This document shows positions 33,825-44,799 of a stretch of DNA of 64,000 nt, piece after piece. The notes beneath the pieces are model-generated. The model was not told the DNA's origin, did no database searches, and worked only from the letters and a program-made list of their open reading frames with translations. Every line of letters begins with the position of its first letter. Position 1 is the stretch's first letter. The position numbers and the translations under genes were made by a program. The stretch comes from Siphonodentalium dalli (Eukaryota; Mollusca; Scaphopoda; Gadilida; Siphonodentaliidae). The stretch is taken from contig CP136063.1 in the NCBI GenBank assembly GCA_032622095.1, positions 24,184,987 through 24,248,986 on the forward strand, written 5' to 3'.

Positions 33825-34010
33825 CTCTTAACGTGTGTGGTCTTGAGAAACGGTTGCAATATACATAATTTGTTGAACTGTTGGACGCATATGATATAGT
33901 TTGTTTAAGTGAAACGAAATCATTCTTAGAAGACGATATCAGAATAGCAAATGTCGACATACACAGTAAGAAGGGGAAGCATATTGGTTGGCATATCAGA
34001 TGCGGTGAGA
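33825..34010 (+). mobile_element. LINE endonuclease relic
   Basis: The plus-strand frame encodes SLNVCGLEKRLQ, a stop, FVELLDAYDIVCLSETKSFL and EDDIRIANVDIHSKKGKHIG. N-V-C-G-L followed by D-I-V-C-L-S-E-T-K is the classic start of LINE apurinic-type endonucleases (catalytic Asn and Glu motifs). Only the N-terminal portion is present, with an internal TAA, so it is dead. Confidence 0.65.
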
Positions 34011-35440
34011 TATGGATATATGTAAAATTTAAGGTATATCCCCACTGAATGGGCTAAATGGCGGAAGCGACAGAAAACACAACGAGAAACGAAGAAAAGG
34101 TAATAAACTAGGATATGACATATTTCATAGTATTTTGGCAGTTACGAGCATATGCTACATTATTTTTCAAACAAGTTAATACCTCACGTGTGTCCAGTAG
34201 GGGGGTTTTCCACGATGAGTTGACTGTTGTATTCCACGAACATTTTCTATGTTCATGCTTTTACTCTGCTTGAACCAAAAGTATTGTTACTAATGTTATG
34301 TTTATTGAAAGAAAACATTATTACGTAGTCGGCAATAGATTGAACCCTGCTTTTAAAAAACAAAAAATTTCCTTGTGAATTGTAGCTTTTTCATTAGTGA
34401 TGAGTGCACATGCAACACAATTAAGTGATGAGTTACCACGAACGTGTTCAGAATCGATTGAATAAATAGAGAACACCAAACGAGTCAACCGGCTTACTAT
34501 GGAATATATCCTGTTCTTGCTTCTGTGAGAGTCATCAGTGTATTGGATCAGAGGGATTTGGTGTTATGGAAGTCTCTTTCCTGTGCAGTGTATGGCACAT
34601 TTGCGAAGTTCCAACTTGTCACTGCTGTCTCTATGATGTGGGCTTCCAACTCAAATGCCCTAACGCGTTCATGTCATACGATATATGCGATGTAGGCTAG
34701 ATCGATACAACATAACTGTTGATGCATGCAGCGGAAACACTTCTACGGAGGAATATATGGTTCTGATCACAGAAGAAGTAACTGAGATACGAAATATTCC
34801 AAGAGGAAGGTGTGAACGTGCTGAAAGATATGATTCCACAACACAATAATCGTTTTATTGCGGTTCAACGGGAAAAAGAAGAAATCAGAATTCATCATGA
34901 CACCTCATCCAGTTATCATGAGATAAAACATATGAATGGCCCTTTTCAGTGTCACCCAAAAATCTGGTAAAAATGACTCTTACATAAGGTTGCACATTTT
35001 ACAACGATATCGTCTTCGAATATATATTCGAAGACGTTCGCTTTTGTTAAAAATGCCCTGGTAAAGTAACACATTTCGTGAACGTCCCTTTTTCTCGGTT
35101 TTCTTCTAAATCCAATGTGTACAGTGAAATCCTTCGCCTACCACACTGTCATTAGAAGCCGAGAACTCTGAATGTTCGCGAACTGTGTTACTTTTTTGTC
35201 AAAATAATTTGTGAACCTCCTTCACTCTGGCCCACTGTGGAATCTGACCCACCCTGTGCTCGTGTGCACTCTGGAACACCCCTGGGCACTGGCCGTGTCA
35301 CTCAGGGCCACCCATACCCTCGATGGACAGGGAGAGGGCGGAACACCTCCTCGACTGCCACTATGGGCCACCCCCTGCCCTCGGTGGCCCAGAGTGGCAT
35401 CGATGGAAGGGGTTGTCCAGGATGACAGCCCTTACTACTA
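34011..35440. other. Intergenic with inverted repeats, no gene
   Basis: 35,067-35,106 and 35,152-35,192 are inverted copies (GTAACACATTTCGTGAACGT / TTCGCGAACTGTGTTAC). A Pro/Thr/Gly-rich frame at 35,211-35,470 comes from a CCCTGG/CCACCC-rich low-complexity stretch and has no domain I recognise. Confidence 0.45.
35011..35036. repeat. 26-bp perfect palindrome
   Basis: CGTCTTCGAATATATATTCG followed by AAGACG is its own reverse complement with no spacer. It could be a hairpin centre of a degraded MITE or a dimeric protein-binding site. Confidence 0.75.
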
Positions 35441-36049
35441 CACTGCCAAAAATATTTTCTCAATTCAGGAAAAAAAACACTTGAAATGAGATATTATCTT
35501 GGAAGAATAGCTAGAAAAATAAGACCAACATATTTTCTAGGTCAAGAAATGAAAGGGTGAGAAAATTTCTTGTCTGAGAAAATTTCTTTAAGAAAACACA
35601 GTAATCTTAGTAAGAAAATCCTAGTAAATCCTAGTATAGATTTTTTTTCTTCTTATTGTAGGAAAGATTGTATTTCTCGCATAAGTTAATTTTTCTTAAA
35701 ATAAGATAAGTTTAAGATACTGCGATTATCTTGGGAGAATAGCTAGAAATTTAAGAAAGCCACACAATTATTCTAGAACAAGAAATAATATTTTCTAAAG
35801 TAAGAAATAGCGTCAAGATATTTTATCTTAAGTGTTGCCAATTTGTTCTAGAACGAGATTTTCTCAAGTAGGAAAATAAATCTAAGTAAGGAAAAACAAG
35901 TTTTCTTAAGTAGGAATATTTTCCCCATTTAGGAGAGATAATTAGAAAACAATTCTTAATTAAGAAAACATTTAATTTTCAATTAATATAGAATTATTTC
36001 AATTGTGTTTTAAGAGATATATATGTATGTATAATAGAGACAATAAGGT

Positions 36050-36530
36050 GACTTAAAAGGCACGGGAGGCCTTATAGTTGTCGAAAATATTCATATTTGT
36101 TTCAATCACCGTAAACAGAAAAACACATACAGTTTCGTTCATATATACCATGGCCATGGCGTAAACAGCATGATATCATTAAAACCTACTAGGACTATAT
36201 TTCACCTAAGCAAGAGCTTGCATGATTGTGTTACAAAAGACAGCACAGTGTTGCTGGCTAATCACACACAAATGATATAAACGCTCTTTATTAGTTCCAT
36301 ATTAGGAATTCAGCAACAAAGAGCACTCCTTATGTTTACCATCATAATATAAACAAACACCAGGAAAGTAACTTTTTATGCTTTTGTTTACAATGGTCAA
36401 ACATATGACAATAACATACTGTTACTAATGCGATATTTCTCATTTGTATACATTTTAATATTCTTTCTGTTTGTGGCGTTTTTGACCGGTGGAAATATTT
36501 TCACAGCATACCCAACGCCATGGCCCCCCG
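36050..36530. repeat. 480-bp repeat, copy 1
   Basis: Matches 37,239-37,730 in the same orientation, about 85 per cent by eye, with small indels. Shared words include GTCGAAAATATTCATATTTG, GGCTAATCACACACAAATG, ACCATCATAATATAAACAAA and TTCTTTCTGTTTGTGGCG. This copy lacks the terminal inverted repeats present around copy 2. Confidence 0.8.
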
Positions 36531-37210
36531 TAAATATACTAACAACAATTTGTGTTACATTTATGTGTTTCTAAAATTGCAAGTGTCCAAACAAGATACT
36601 GTGTACATTCCCGAAGTGAAACTATACAAAGTACCTGACAGGTATTACCTGTATCTTGTTCTGCCTCTTAAAATTGTATAAACCTATATACGCAACAAAA
36701 ATATATTGATTGCTAATAATTACGCCTGACACATGATTTTCAATACGTTTATAGAAAGATTTATCTCAAATCTGTCGGTTGCAAAAAAAAATATAACAAT
36801 TTCTGTTATTTGAGTATCCAGTTCAAATGATAAGAAAAAATCTCCACACATGACAAACCAAGCCCTGTATGTGCCTCAATAAACATTGTAAGCCTGTATT
36901 TTTAAATGCACATATTCTACGACAGGTGATGTGTAATAAACAAAGAAAGACCCTTGTATTCATGAATTTGTTGATACAGCACATGTGCAATTGAGGAAAG
37001 ATAGAACTGTAGGCTGTGCTGTTTATTCTATCATTTTGCGCTAGCGCTTGTGTCATATCAACAAACCCATAAACAAAATTTTGACATTCTGTGTATATAC
37101 AGCATCAGCATGGTTTCAATAGCTGTTTCGTGAATCATGCAGATTGCATGTTTACTGTTCAGGTACTAGCCCAAGTCTTTTCGGTATGTAACAGCTTGGG
37201 ATGTCGAATA

Positions 37211-37896
37211 CAGTAATGCCCTAAGTACCGGTATAATTGACTCCTTAAAGGCATGTGTGGCCTTAATTGTCGAAAATATTCATATTTGTTCCACACGTCC
37301 GTAAACAGAAAAACATTAAAACGCATACAGTTCCATTCATATATACCATGACCATCGCGTAAACAGCATGTTATCACAAAGACCTATTATATTTTACCTA
37401 AACAAGAGCCTGATTGTGTTACAGAAGACAGCACAATGCTACTGGCTAATCACACACAAATGGCATAAACGCTCTTTATTATTTACATATCAGGTATTCA
37501 CCAACAAAGAACGTTTTTGTTTACCATCATAATATAAACAAACACCAGAAAAGTAATTTTTATGCTTTTGTTTACATAACAAGGTCAAACATATGACCAT
37601 AACATACTGTTTATGCGATTTTTCTTATTTGTATACGGACAAAGGCTATCTACATCTTGATGTTCTTTCTGTTTGTGGCGGTTTTTGACGGGTGGAGATA
37701 TTTTCACAGGATACCCACCGCCAAGGCCAACCGTGTCTTTAAACACAGTAGAATTATTCGTAACTTTTCAGGATTTAGTCAGAAATATGGCTTGTTGTCA
37801 TTCATCGGAAAGCTCTCCCCAAGAGCTTTCCGATGAATGGCAACAAGCCATTTAATTCTGCTGTGGTTAAGTGGTCAATTACTTTGGGCATTACTG
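37211..37896. mobile_element. 686-bp TA-flanked element with CAGTAATGCCC ends
   Basis: CAGTAATGCCCTAAGTA at the left and TACTTTGGGCATTACTG-like sequence at the right are inverted, each next to TA (37,209-37,210 and 37,897-37,898). CAGT...ACTG ends with a TA duplication fit Tc1/mariner-type elements. The interior holds the 480-bp repeat (37,239-37,730) and, at 37,787-37,851, a 28-bp-arm hairpin (GGCTTGTTGTCATTCATCGG ... CCGATGAATGGCAACAAGCC). It has the same ends as the 129-bp MITEs at 55 kb. Confidence 0.65.
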
Positions 37897-39987
37897 TAAC
37901 TACTGTCAACTCTAGTGTAACATTTTCCAAAACGTGTTATAAATCAACATTTTGTTCATCGCAACTTGGTATCAAGATTATGTCAATCGACTCATTGAAT
38001 ATTTGCTAGGCCGGGAAATATTCAGGGTGGTGAAAAATAACAGATTTAAAAAAATTATATTTTATAACTCAGATCTTTAAAGGGTGTGTTCCTCAACTCG
38101 AATAAATTATTTTTACCCTTGAAGTCAAAGAAATGGTAATTGAGGAGCGTGAACTCGGATTATCTGTCTTTAAATGTACATGTACATGTATGGTACATGT
38201 CTAAGCCACATTAAGCTCCTTGTACAGATTACTTGGTGATACAGCAGGTTGACAAAGATAAAGGAACATCAGAATATTTTTATTCTGTGATGGATTTTAA
38301 GGCCTGTATGTGTGTACATGTACATGAATCTGATTATATTGACATGCTGCAATAATTTGTCACTTAAAGTAATGTGAAACACTCCAATAGGGTGATAAAA
38401 TATAAATGGAGAATAATCTTGTTCTAAGTAGTACTTTTTACAAATATTATATCCAAATTAACAACACACACCATCATTCGTATACATAATTATATGCAGT
38501 AACTATCAAAGGCGAACTCGTTTTCGTTATATCATCGCCGATAGATGCGCCCCGAATCGAGTAGTAAATATTCACAATTGAGCGTAGTTCAGACAATGTT
38601 TTCTATGGAGCGATACGGTTGATTTGCTTTCGATTTTCGGCTATGTTAGTAGAATGCTACCTTCTTCCAGTTGACATAGCGCCTTGGTACTAACTGATCA
38701 GTTTCACGCACCAGAACAAGTGCATAATATATCTTTAAAAGTTCATATCCTTCAGACAAACTCAGAAACAAGGCTTGAGACTGATCCATGGGTACTGTTG
38801 TGCTTTGTGTAGAGATATGAAACTGGTAGACCTCCAAATTCTGGTCAATGTAGTATGAAGTACGGTATAACAAAGGTTATGCATACACTGGATGCCATAG
38901 TGCACATTTTCTGAGACTCATACAGGTACATACAGAAGCACACATGTACATGTATGTTGTAGAATTGAATTCACTAACTTCACTTGCCAAGATGTTCACC
39001 ACAAAGTCTGATAAAATGTAGACTTCACTGATCGGTCTCCATCAAGGAAGGAATGGATGTGTCATTTTTGACTTTGATGAAGACATTGGTCATCATTTGG
39101 TTATATATTAAAACCTCCCCTTCGCTGCACAGTACTGGATTCAGTGCATACCGTCCATTGGTATACATATGGTACATGTATATAGCCAGGACTGTCACAA
39201 AGCAACAACTCACATTATTTCATGCATGGACGAATACCGATAACATCTAGATTACATGTATCCGTTACATGTACACCGAATAACATTTGAAATCCTTCCA
39301 CGTCCAGTCTTGGACAGAATTAATAATAATGGTATCAAGTGTAATCAGTATCTGCAAGAAACACTCAGGAAGCATGATTCTATGATTGGTTATCAGATAT
39401 CAGGCCTTGAATGAAATTTGTATGTTTCAATCCAGTCAGGCAGCTCCTCCTGTCTGAAAAATAAGATTTGAATGCTTGTAATGACATCAGAAAAGCGGAA
39501 TGACTAATCATGTACATATTATTAAGATGTACGGTCCAAATTAATCACCGGGGGGGGGGGGGGGCAGTTATAACAGTAATGTTATCCATTCAAACGCTGC
39601 ATGTTGGTCAGAATCAGCTACAAATACATATATTTACATACTAAATGTTGTCATCACTAAATCCAGCATACTGATTGGTCGGCGCCCACGTGGCTAGTTG
39701 CAGTTATTTCTCGGTGAATGCGCAACGGCTCATAACACCAAGCTCACAACACCATCCATACGTCACTGGGTTTGGAAAGACGAACGCGTAATGTTTTGGG
39801 CGCATTTGGACTCGCGCAGGATTGACTTAATACATCATCTGGTTGCAATATGAAGAGAAATTGTTCCTATTAACTTTTGCCAAGGGTGCTATTTGGGTAC
39901 TTTGGGCTGTTTTTGTCACGATACACTATTCAATTTAAATTTCATTTACAAAAGTGGCTTTTTCGCTAAATGTATATAAATATAAGG

Positions 39988-40142
39988 ATTAACTGTCATG
40001 TGGACTATTTTTATGGATATGTAACCGTGAGGTAAGTGGTCATAACTTGTATGTAAAACCCTTCGGGTTCGGGTTTTACACAAATTATGTCCACTTACCT
40101 CACGGTTACATCTCCATAAAAACAGTCCACATGACAGTTAAT
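39988..40142. mobile_element. Hairpin MITE with about 70-bp arms
   Basis: ATTAACTGTCATGTGGACT...GGTAAGTGG...GTAAAACCC is followed after TTCGGGTTC by GGGTTTTAC...CCACTTACC...AGTCCACATGACAGTTAAT. Arms are nearly identical with few mismatches. The central open frame near 40,047 is an artefact of the hairpin. No target duplication is evident. Confidence 0.82.
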
Positions 40143-40396
40143 ACTTATGTACATGTACTAGTAGCATATACCGTTGTAGCAGGATACCTCCCCTTAAATA
40201 TCTCCCCACTCACGATACCCACACGATTGACTAAAATAAAATTTCACTCATTTGATATGTTACTTGAACAAACAATATTAAATAAAAAACAAACGTAAAT
40301 CTCACAAAACATCTTTTTCGGGCCATTTCATGGTCAAACGATATCAAAAGGGTGAATTTTCTTTTAGTCATATATTGGGGGAATGTCAGGGAATTA

Positions 40397-40485
40397 CAGT
40401 AATGCCCAAAGTAAGTGACCACTTAACCTCAGGATTGTGGGTAATTTTTCAGGATTTATTCAGAAATATGACTTGAGTGGTCTCA
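40397..40485. mobile_element. Solo left end of CAGTAATGCCC family
   Basis: CAGTAATGCCCAAAGTAAGT then GACCACTTAACCTCAGG and GTAATTTTTCAGGATTTATT follow TA. This matches the arm of the 55-kb MITEs and, inward, the TCAGAAATATG stretch of the 686-bp element. No right end follows, so it is truncated. Confidence 0.7.
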
Positions 40486-40790
40486 CACCAGAAACATCTA
40501 ACAGCAGTACTAGTAAGGTTACCGCTTCAACGCTGCACAAAATCGGTTGATATTTATGTAAAATATACTAAGAAGACTAGGTGTTATGTATTGCACCGCG
40601 TACCTATTTTTCCATGTACCTAAGAATAAGTCAAGCCCTGTTCCATGTGTGAGGTATGGCTACATGTAATTGGCCACCTCTTAGTATAGTGCCCCTCGTT
40701 AATACTGCAGTATTAAAGATATAAAGCGCAGTAACCTCCAACACATCATTATGGTTACTAGTACAGTTTCAACGCTGCATATACCGCAGT

Positions 40791-40893
40791 TACACCCCAT
40801 ATGCATGTTGTCATGTTACACCCCATATGCATGTTGTCATGTTACACCCCATATGCATGTTGTCATGTTACACCCCATATGCATGTTGTCATG
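40791..40893. repeat. 26-bp tandem repeat, four copies
   Basis: Four near-identical units of TACACCCCATATGCATGTTG plus TCATGT, containing the NdeI/NsiI-like word CATATGCAT. Frames over it merely repeat HPICMLSCY-type peptides. Confidence 0.92.
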
Positions 40894-42074
40894 TTTCGCA
40901 TGCATGAAAATAAAATGCAGTGTTTTTCCTCATATCTGTGGAACGGATGGCCTTCGTTACATGTACATGTATATAGTACTCCAAATATAGGACATGGGAA
41001 CGCTGATAGAAATATTGTATTGTATATACGGGGGTTAAATGTAGCACATAATGAACTTTGAAGTTGCCAACATTGTTTCCGCTGTCAATTTATAAACTCC
41101 ACCCATCCATGTTGTCAGGCTGCATTGATTGGCATTACACAAACAAACATGAAAAGATAATTTAGTGATTCATCTTATTCGTGCATATATAAGTTCATTG
41201 AACAAGATCCATGTGGCTGTTTTAATTTTCAACTTTTGGTGTGATATTTGTTGGTGTATCATAACCGCATGGTGCTCCACAACAGTAATCGACTTGATAC
41301 CGTGGTGGATATCATATACTGCCCGTATATACTGCGATCATTACCAGGTATCCCCCACCCAGGGGGGCGCGGAATAAAACTGCGGGACACAACGTACCGG
41401 GGGTGGGGGGTAACTAGGAGTAAAATATTTACACGTAAAAATTTTCCTTATTCATTTAGGGGGGGTTGTCAGCTGGGTTGTCGAAAAATATTTGCATGTA
41501 ATTTTTTTCCAAATATGTATTTTCAGACTCACAACTTCAATTTTCTCTCATTTTATAGAATATGGATTAACCTTAATATCCAAATCATATATACATGAGT
41601 AGTACAATCCACATAAAACAATTTTGGATAACCACTGTCTTGGTTTACATGCGATATTGACCCCATTAACCCTCTTAATAATGCCGACTATGTCAGTGTC
41701 TACCAGTCGAATGCAGAATTCTACCCTGCGATCGCTTATCTGGCAAATTTTTACTGCAGAACTATCCCATGTATTAAACAATTTCTCCTCAAATGGTATC
41801 AGAAAACAGTTATATGCTGGTATCTCACTCATCTCATTTGCATCTTTTTCAAAGTCGAGGTAATGACTAGTTGTCATTTTTTAAAGTGCATACATAGCGT
41901 TGCGATCACCAATATACATATTGTACATGTCGTGACATCACGAGATACAAATCTGCGTTCTACTGGTAGACAATGACCATTTTAGTCATAATAATCTAAA
42001 CTAAGTTACCAAGCACCTTCTCGTGAATTGTATGCTCCGGTGTTTTTTTCGGTTTCCGGTCAAACCGAGTTGTT

Positions 42075-42245
42075 GTCCGGCTGGGGTAGATTTGATTTTT
42101 CTGGGGGGGGGGGGCAAATGGTCAGTGGAAAAAAACTGCAGTTTTTGCTGTTTTGGTACCCAAACCGAAGACAACAGTTTGTTCCACCCTGTGTCTGCAG
42201 TGTTTTTCCGCCCACCCCTGCCCCCCCCCCCCCATTTTTAAGGTC
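42075..42245. repeat. G-run / C-run bounded inverted segment
   Basis: A run of about 12 G near 42,102 and a run of about 14 C near 42,220 bound a segment in which CAGTGGAAAAAAACTGCAG is partly mirrored by CTGCAGTGTTTTTCCGCC. It may be a small foldback. The G run could form a quadruplex on the plus strand and the C run on the minus strand. Confidence 0.5.
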
Positions 42246-42659
42246 CATCATTTTGCGGATAGCGGTATATACATGTATTGGTGACAATGTACAAATATTC
42301 ATCTGCATGATAGCTATAGATTATAAACTCACCACTGGTATTTTGGCGAACAGACTTCCAGTAATATTTCACGTGTCATTTGTTCATTGTCACGTGTCTA
42401 GCTAGACAGGACCGACGCTTAGACTAATCATGGGCGAAATCAATCTTCATATGTTGAAGATGAGAGGGCATGATTCCGCATCCACCATGGCTAATGAATC
42501 TGGTATTTCTGTAATTGAAGAAAAAATACATGTACATGTATGCTGCATATATATGTATGTGATATGGATGCATGTATTTTCATAATTTGCAAACATATTC
42601 AAAAACCAAGTGTAAAGTTCATTCTTCCAACAATATTAGCATTTTCGGCGATTCAGATG

Positions 42660-43370
42660 TCAGAATACCACAATTCAATCGTAAGTGGAAGAATCGGGCC
42701 TGACAAAATCATGGATAGTTTGTTACGATGCATCGCAGATGAGTATATTTAATATCGGTGGTTAACCACGTGATTAACTATCCTATGATATTTCCATTTA
42801 CTTTGTACGATTTTTACGTACACGCAAATTTCACCAAGTGGAGGTAACCAAGGATACGTCATAATTTTGCAATTCTGCATTGATATAACTCGTGATCATG
42901 TCGTGGGCATGCGCAGTCCAACTATCGGTTATTACCCAAGATAGGAATCTGTCCACTTACAATTGAATCGTAGTCATATGAATCATGAATATTCACTCAG
43001 TGAACGTACAGATGAAAGATACAATCTTAAGTGGAGGAACCGGGATCGACGAGATCGTGGATAGTTTGTTCACACGATTACGATGTCGTACATGATGAAA
43101 TCACAGTTTTTTTGTAAAGCATGTGATTGAATATCATGCGATCCTTCAGGCCACAATTTTTACATACACATGACTGATTAGTGATTACGTCGCAAATGGG
43201 GGTAACCAAGGATACGCCACAATTTCGCTTTTAAATAAAACAGTGCATGATATTATTTTATACCTACGATTTTGAGGTGAGCATGCACAGTTGAGCGGTT
43301 ACTTCCTGCGACGGAAATATTTCCACTTACGATTGTATCGTGGTAATCTGAACGTTCACTTAGTGTTAAA
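42660..43370. mobile_element. Two adjacent MITEs with shared 30-bp inverted ends
   Basis: Unit 1 runs from TCAGAATACCACAATTCAAT (42,660) to TTGAATCGTAGTCATATGA (about 42,982). Unit 2 runs from ACAGATGAAAGATACAATCT (about 43,009) to GATTGTATCGTGGTAATCTGA (about 43,351). All four ends have TACnAT(T/C)..ATCGTAAGTGGA in mirrored orientation. The interiors share GATAGTTTGTTACGA-like and GGTAACCAAGGATACG words offset by about 358 bp. Confidence 0.65.
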
Positions 43371-44296
43371 TTGGCCACGGCATGACAATATTAAAGAGAT
43401 TGTGGGAATTATATCAGGTTGACATTTGTTAGAATAATGGTATGAAGTATAACTGATCATAACTGACAATTTCCTTATAAGCTACATGTACATGTATATT
43501 TTCAATAAATGGGACCTTTTTATTTTCCAACTATTGTCATATTAATGTCGACCGATAATACACTGCATTTATGGCAGAATTTGATTTTGCAGACGAAAAT
43601 AGCCATTCCCGGATAGTTTTTCCTTTTATGCAGCATAAAATTTAGGCACAATTTATAATTCATTAAAAATCGTTTTTGCAGTTGGGTACACAGTTGGGAA
43701 TATTGTGTAGGGCTACCTTTATATATGAATCATAAATGCCATATAATCATAGTCCGTCAGATGTTACTATTTTGACCAAAAAAATGTTCATTTATCAATG
43801 ACGGATTCCATTTTCTGAAATATTTCACGGAAACAAATTTAGGCGGATTTACTATCAAATTTCATTTGAATAAAATGGATAATTCGTGCACTTTTAATTG
43901 TAGTTCGATTAAGTATTTTACTAGTAACAGTCTGTTCATAATGAGAAATCACTTCAATTGATTACTAATTAGTTTCACTTACCTAAAATCCGATCAATTT
44001 GTATCCTATGAAAACGAAAGATGGACGTCGCTATTGATACATGCACGAGGCCCCGATCTGCGCCGGTAGGTAAAACAATAGGAATCATTGTGCCGCTGTT
44101 GTAAAGTGGAACGAAATTACACGCATCAAGAACTATTACCTCAAATTTGTAATAATAAAAGTTCAACGAAGCAATAGATTGATAAGGCCACCACCAACAG
44201 GAGTGTGAAGACAGGGTGATTGGGGTGTATATATCCCAAACAGTTCTAATAATTAAAAATTTCATGACTGCCACATTAGTTGTAAACTTCACACCA

Positions 44297-44660
44297 TATA
44301 AGAGCACCCCACCCCTGGAATACGGAATAATACCACTTAACACAGAGGGTGGAATACGAAATACCAGTTAACAGCCATATGGATAAATTCTCTATTGCCG
44401 TACGAACGCCGGTCATCATGTCCATGTCTAAAATGATATAAATTGATGATCGACGATCTGTATGTCAAACCGTGCATTTATTATGACAAACATCGCATTT
44501 ATATTATTCTTATGATCATTTTTTTTGGAAGGTTGGTATACGAATACCGGTATTTTTGGAAACCGAATACCTCCTAACAGAGGGGCCGGAATATGGCGTA
44601 CCTCATAACAGGGCATGGAATACGGCGTACGAAATGGAGGGGGGCTCTTATACCGGGTAT
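44297..44660. mobile_element. MITE-like segment with TATAAGAGC ends
   Basis: TATAAGAGCACCCCACCCCT at the left is mirrored by GGAGGGGGGCTCTTATA at the right. GGAATACGG words are repeated inside both arms. It is about 360 bp and has no coding capacity. TA at both outer edges could be a duplication or part of the end. Confidence 0.5.
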
Positions 44661-44799
44661 GATATATATTACATAAAAAACACACTCACCTCGCTGTTGA
44701 AGGGGGATGTCTGTGTAACCTTTGTTTATTAATTTAACCCTTTCATAACGGGAGTTAGGCTGGTGCAGCATTAAGGACGCTGTTTGTATTAAACATTTA

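Larger units (their letters stand above)
38160..43500. repeat. Cluster of ACATGTACATGT palindromic words
   Basis: ACATGTACATGT or close forms appear near 38,180, 38,315, 38,947, 39,253, 40,152, 40,962, 42,530 and 43,487, but are rare in the first 35 kb. The word is self-complementary, so each could pair with itself or others. Such words are common in lophotrochozoan genomes (from memory). No regular spacing is seen. Confidence 0.6.

Noticed and set aside
35211-35489. 92-codon Pro/Leu/Thr-rich frame
   Set aside because: It comes from a CCCTGG/CCACCC-rich low-complexity segment ending at the putative CACTGCC terminus. Overlapping frames are equally open.
40047-40298. 83-codon frame MYVKPFGFGFYT...
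   Set aside because: Its first part is the loop and right arm of the hairpin MITE at 39,988-40,142. The rest has no support.
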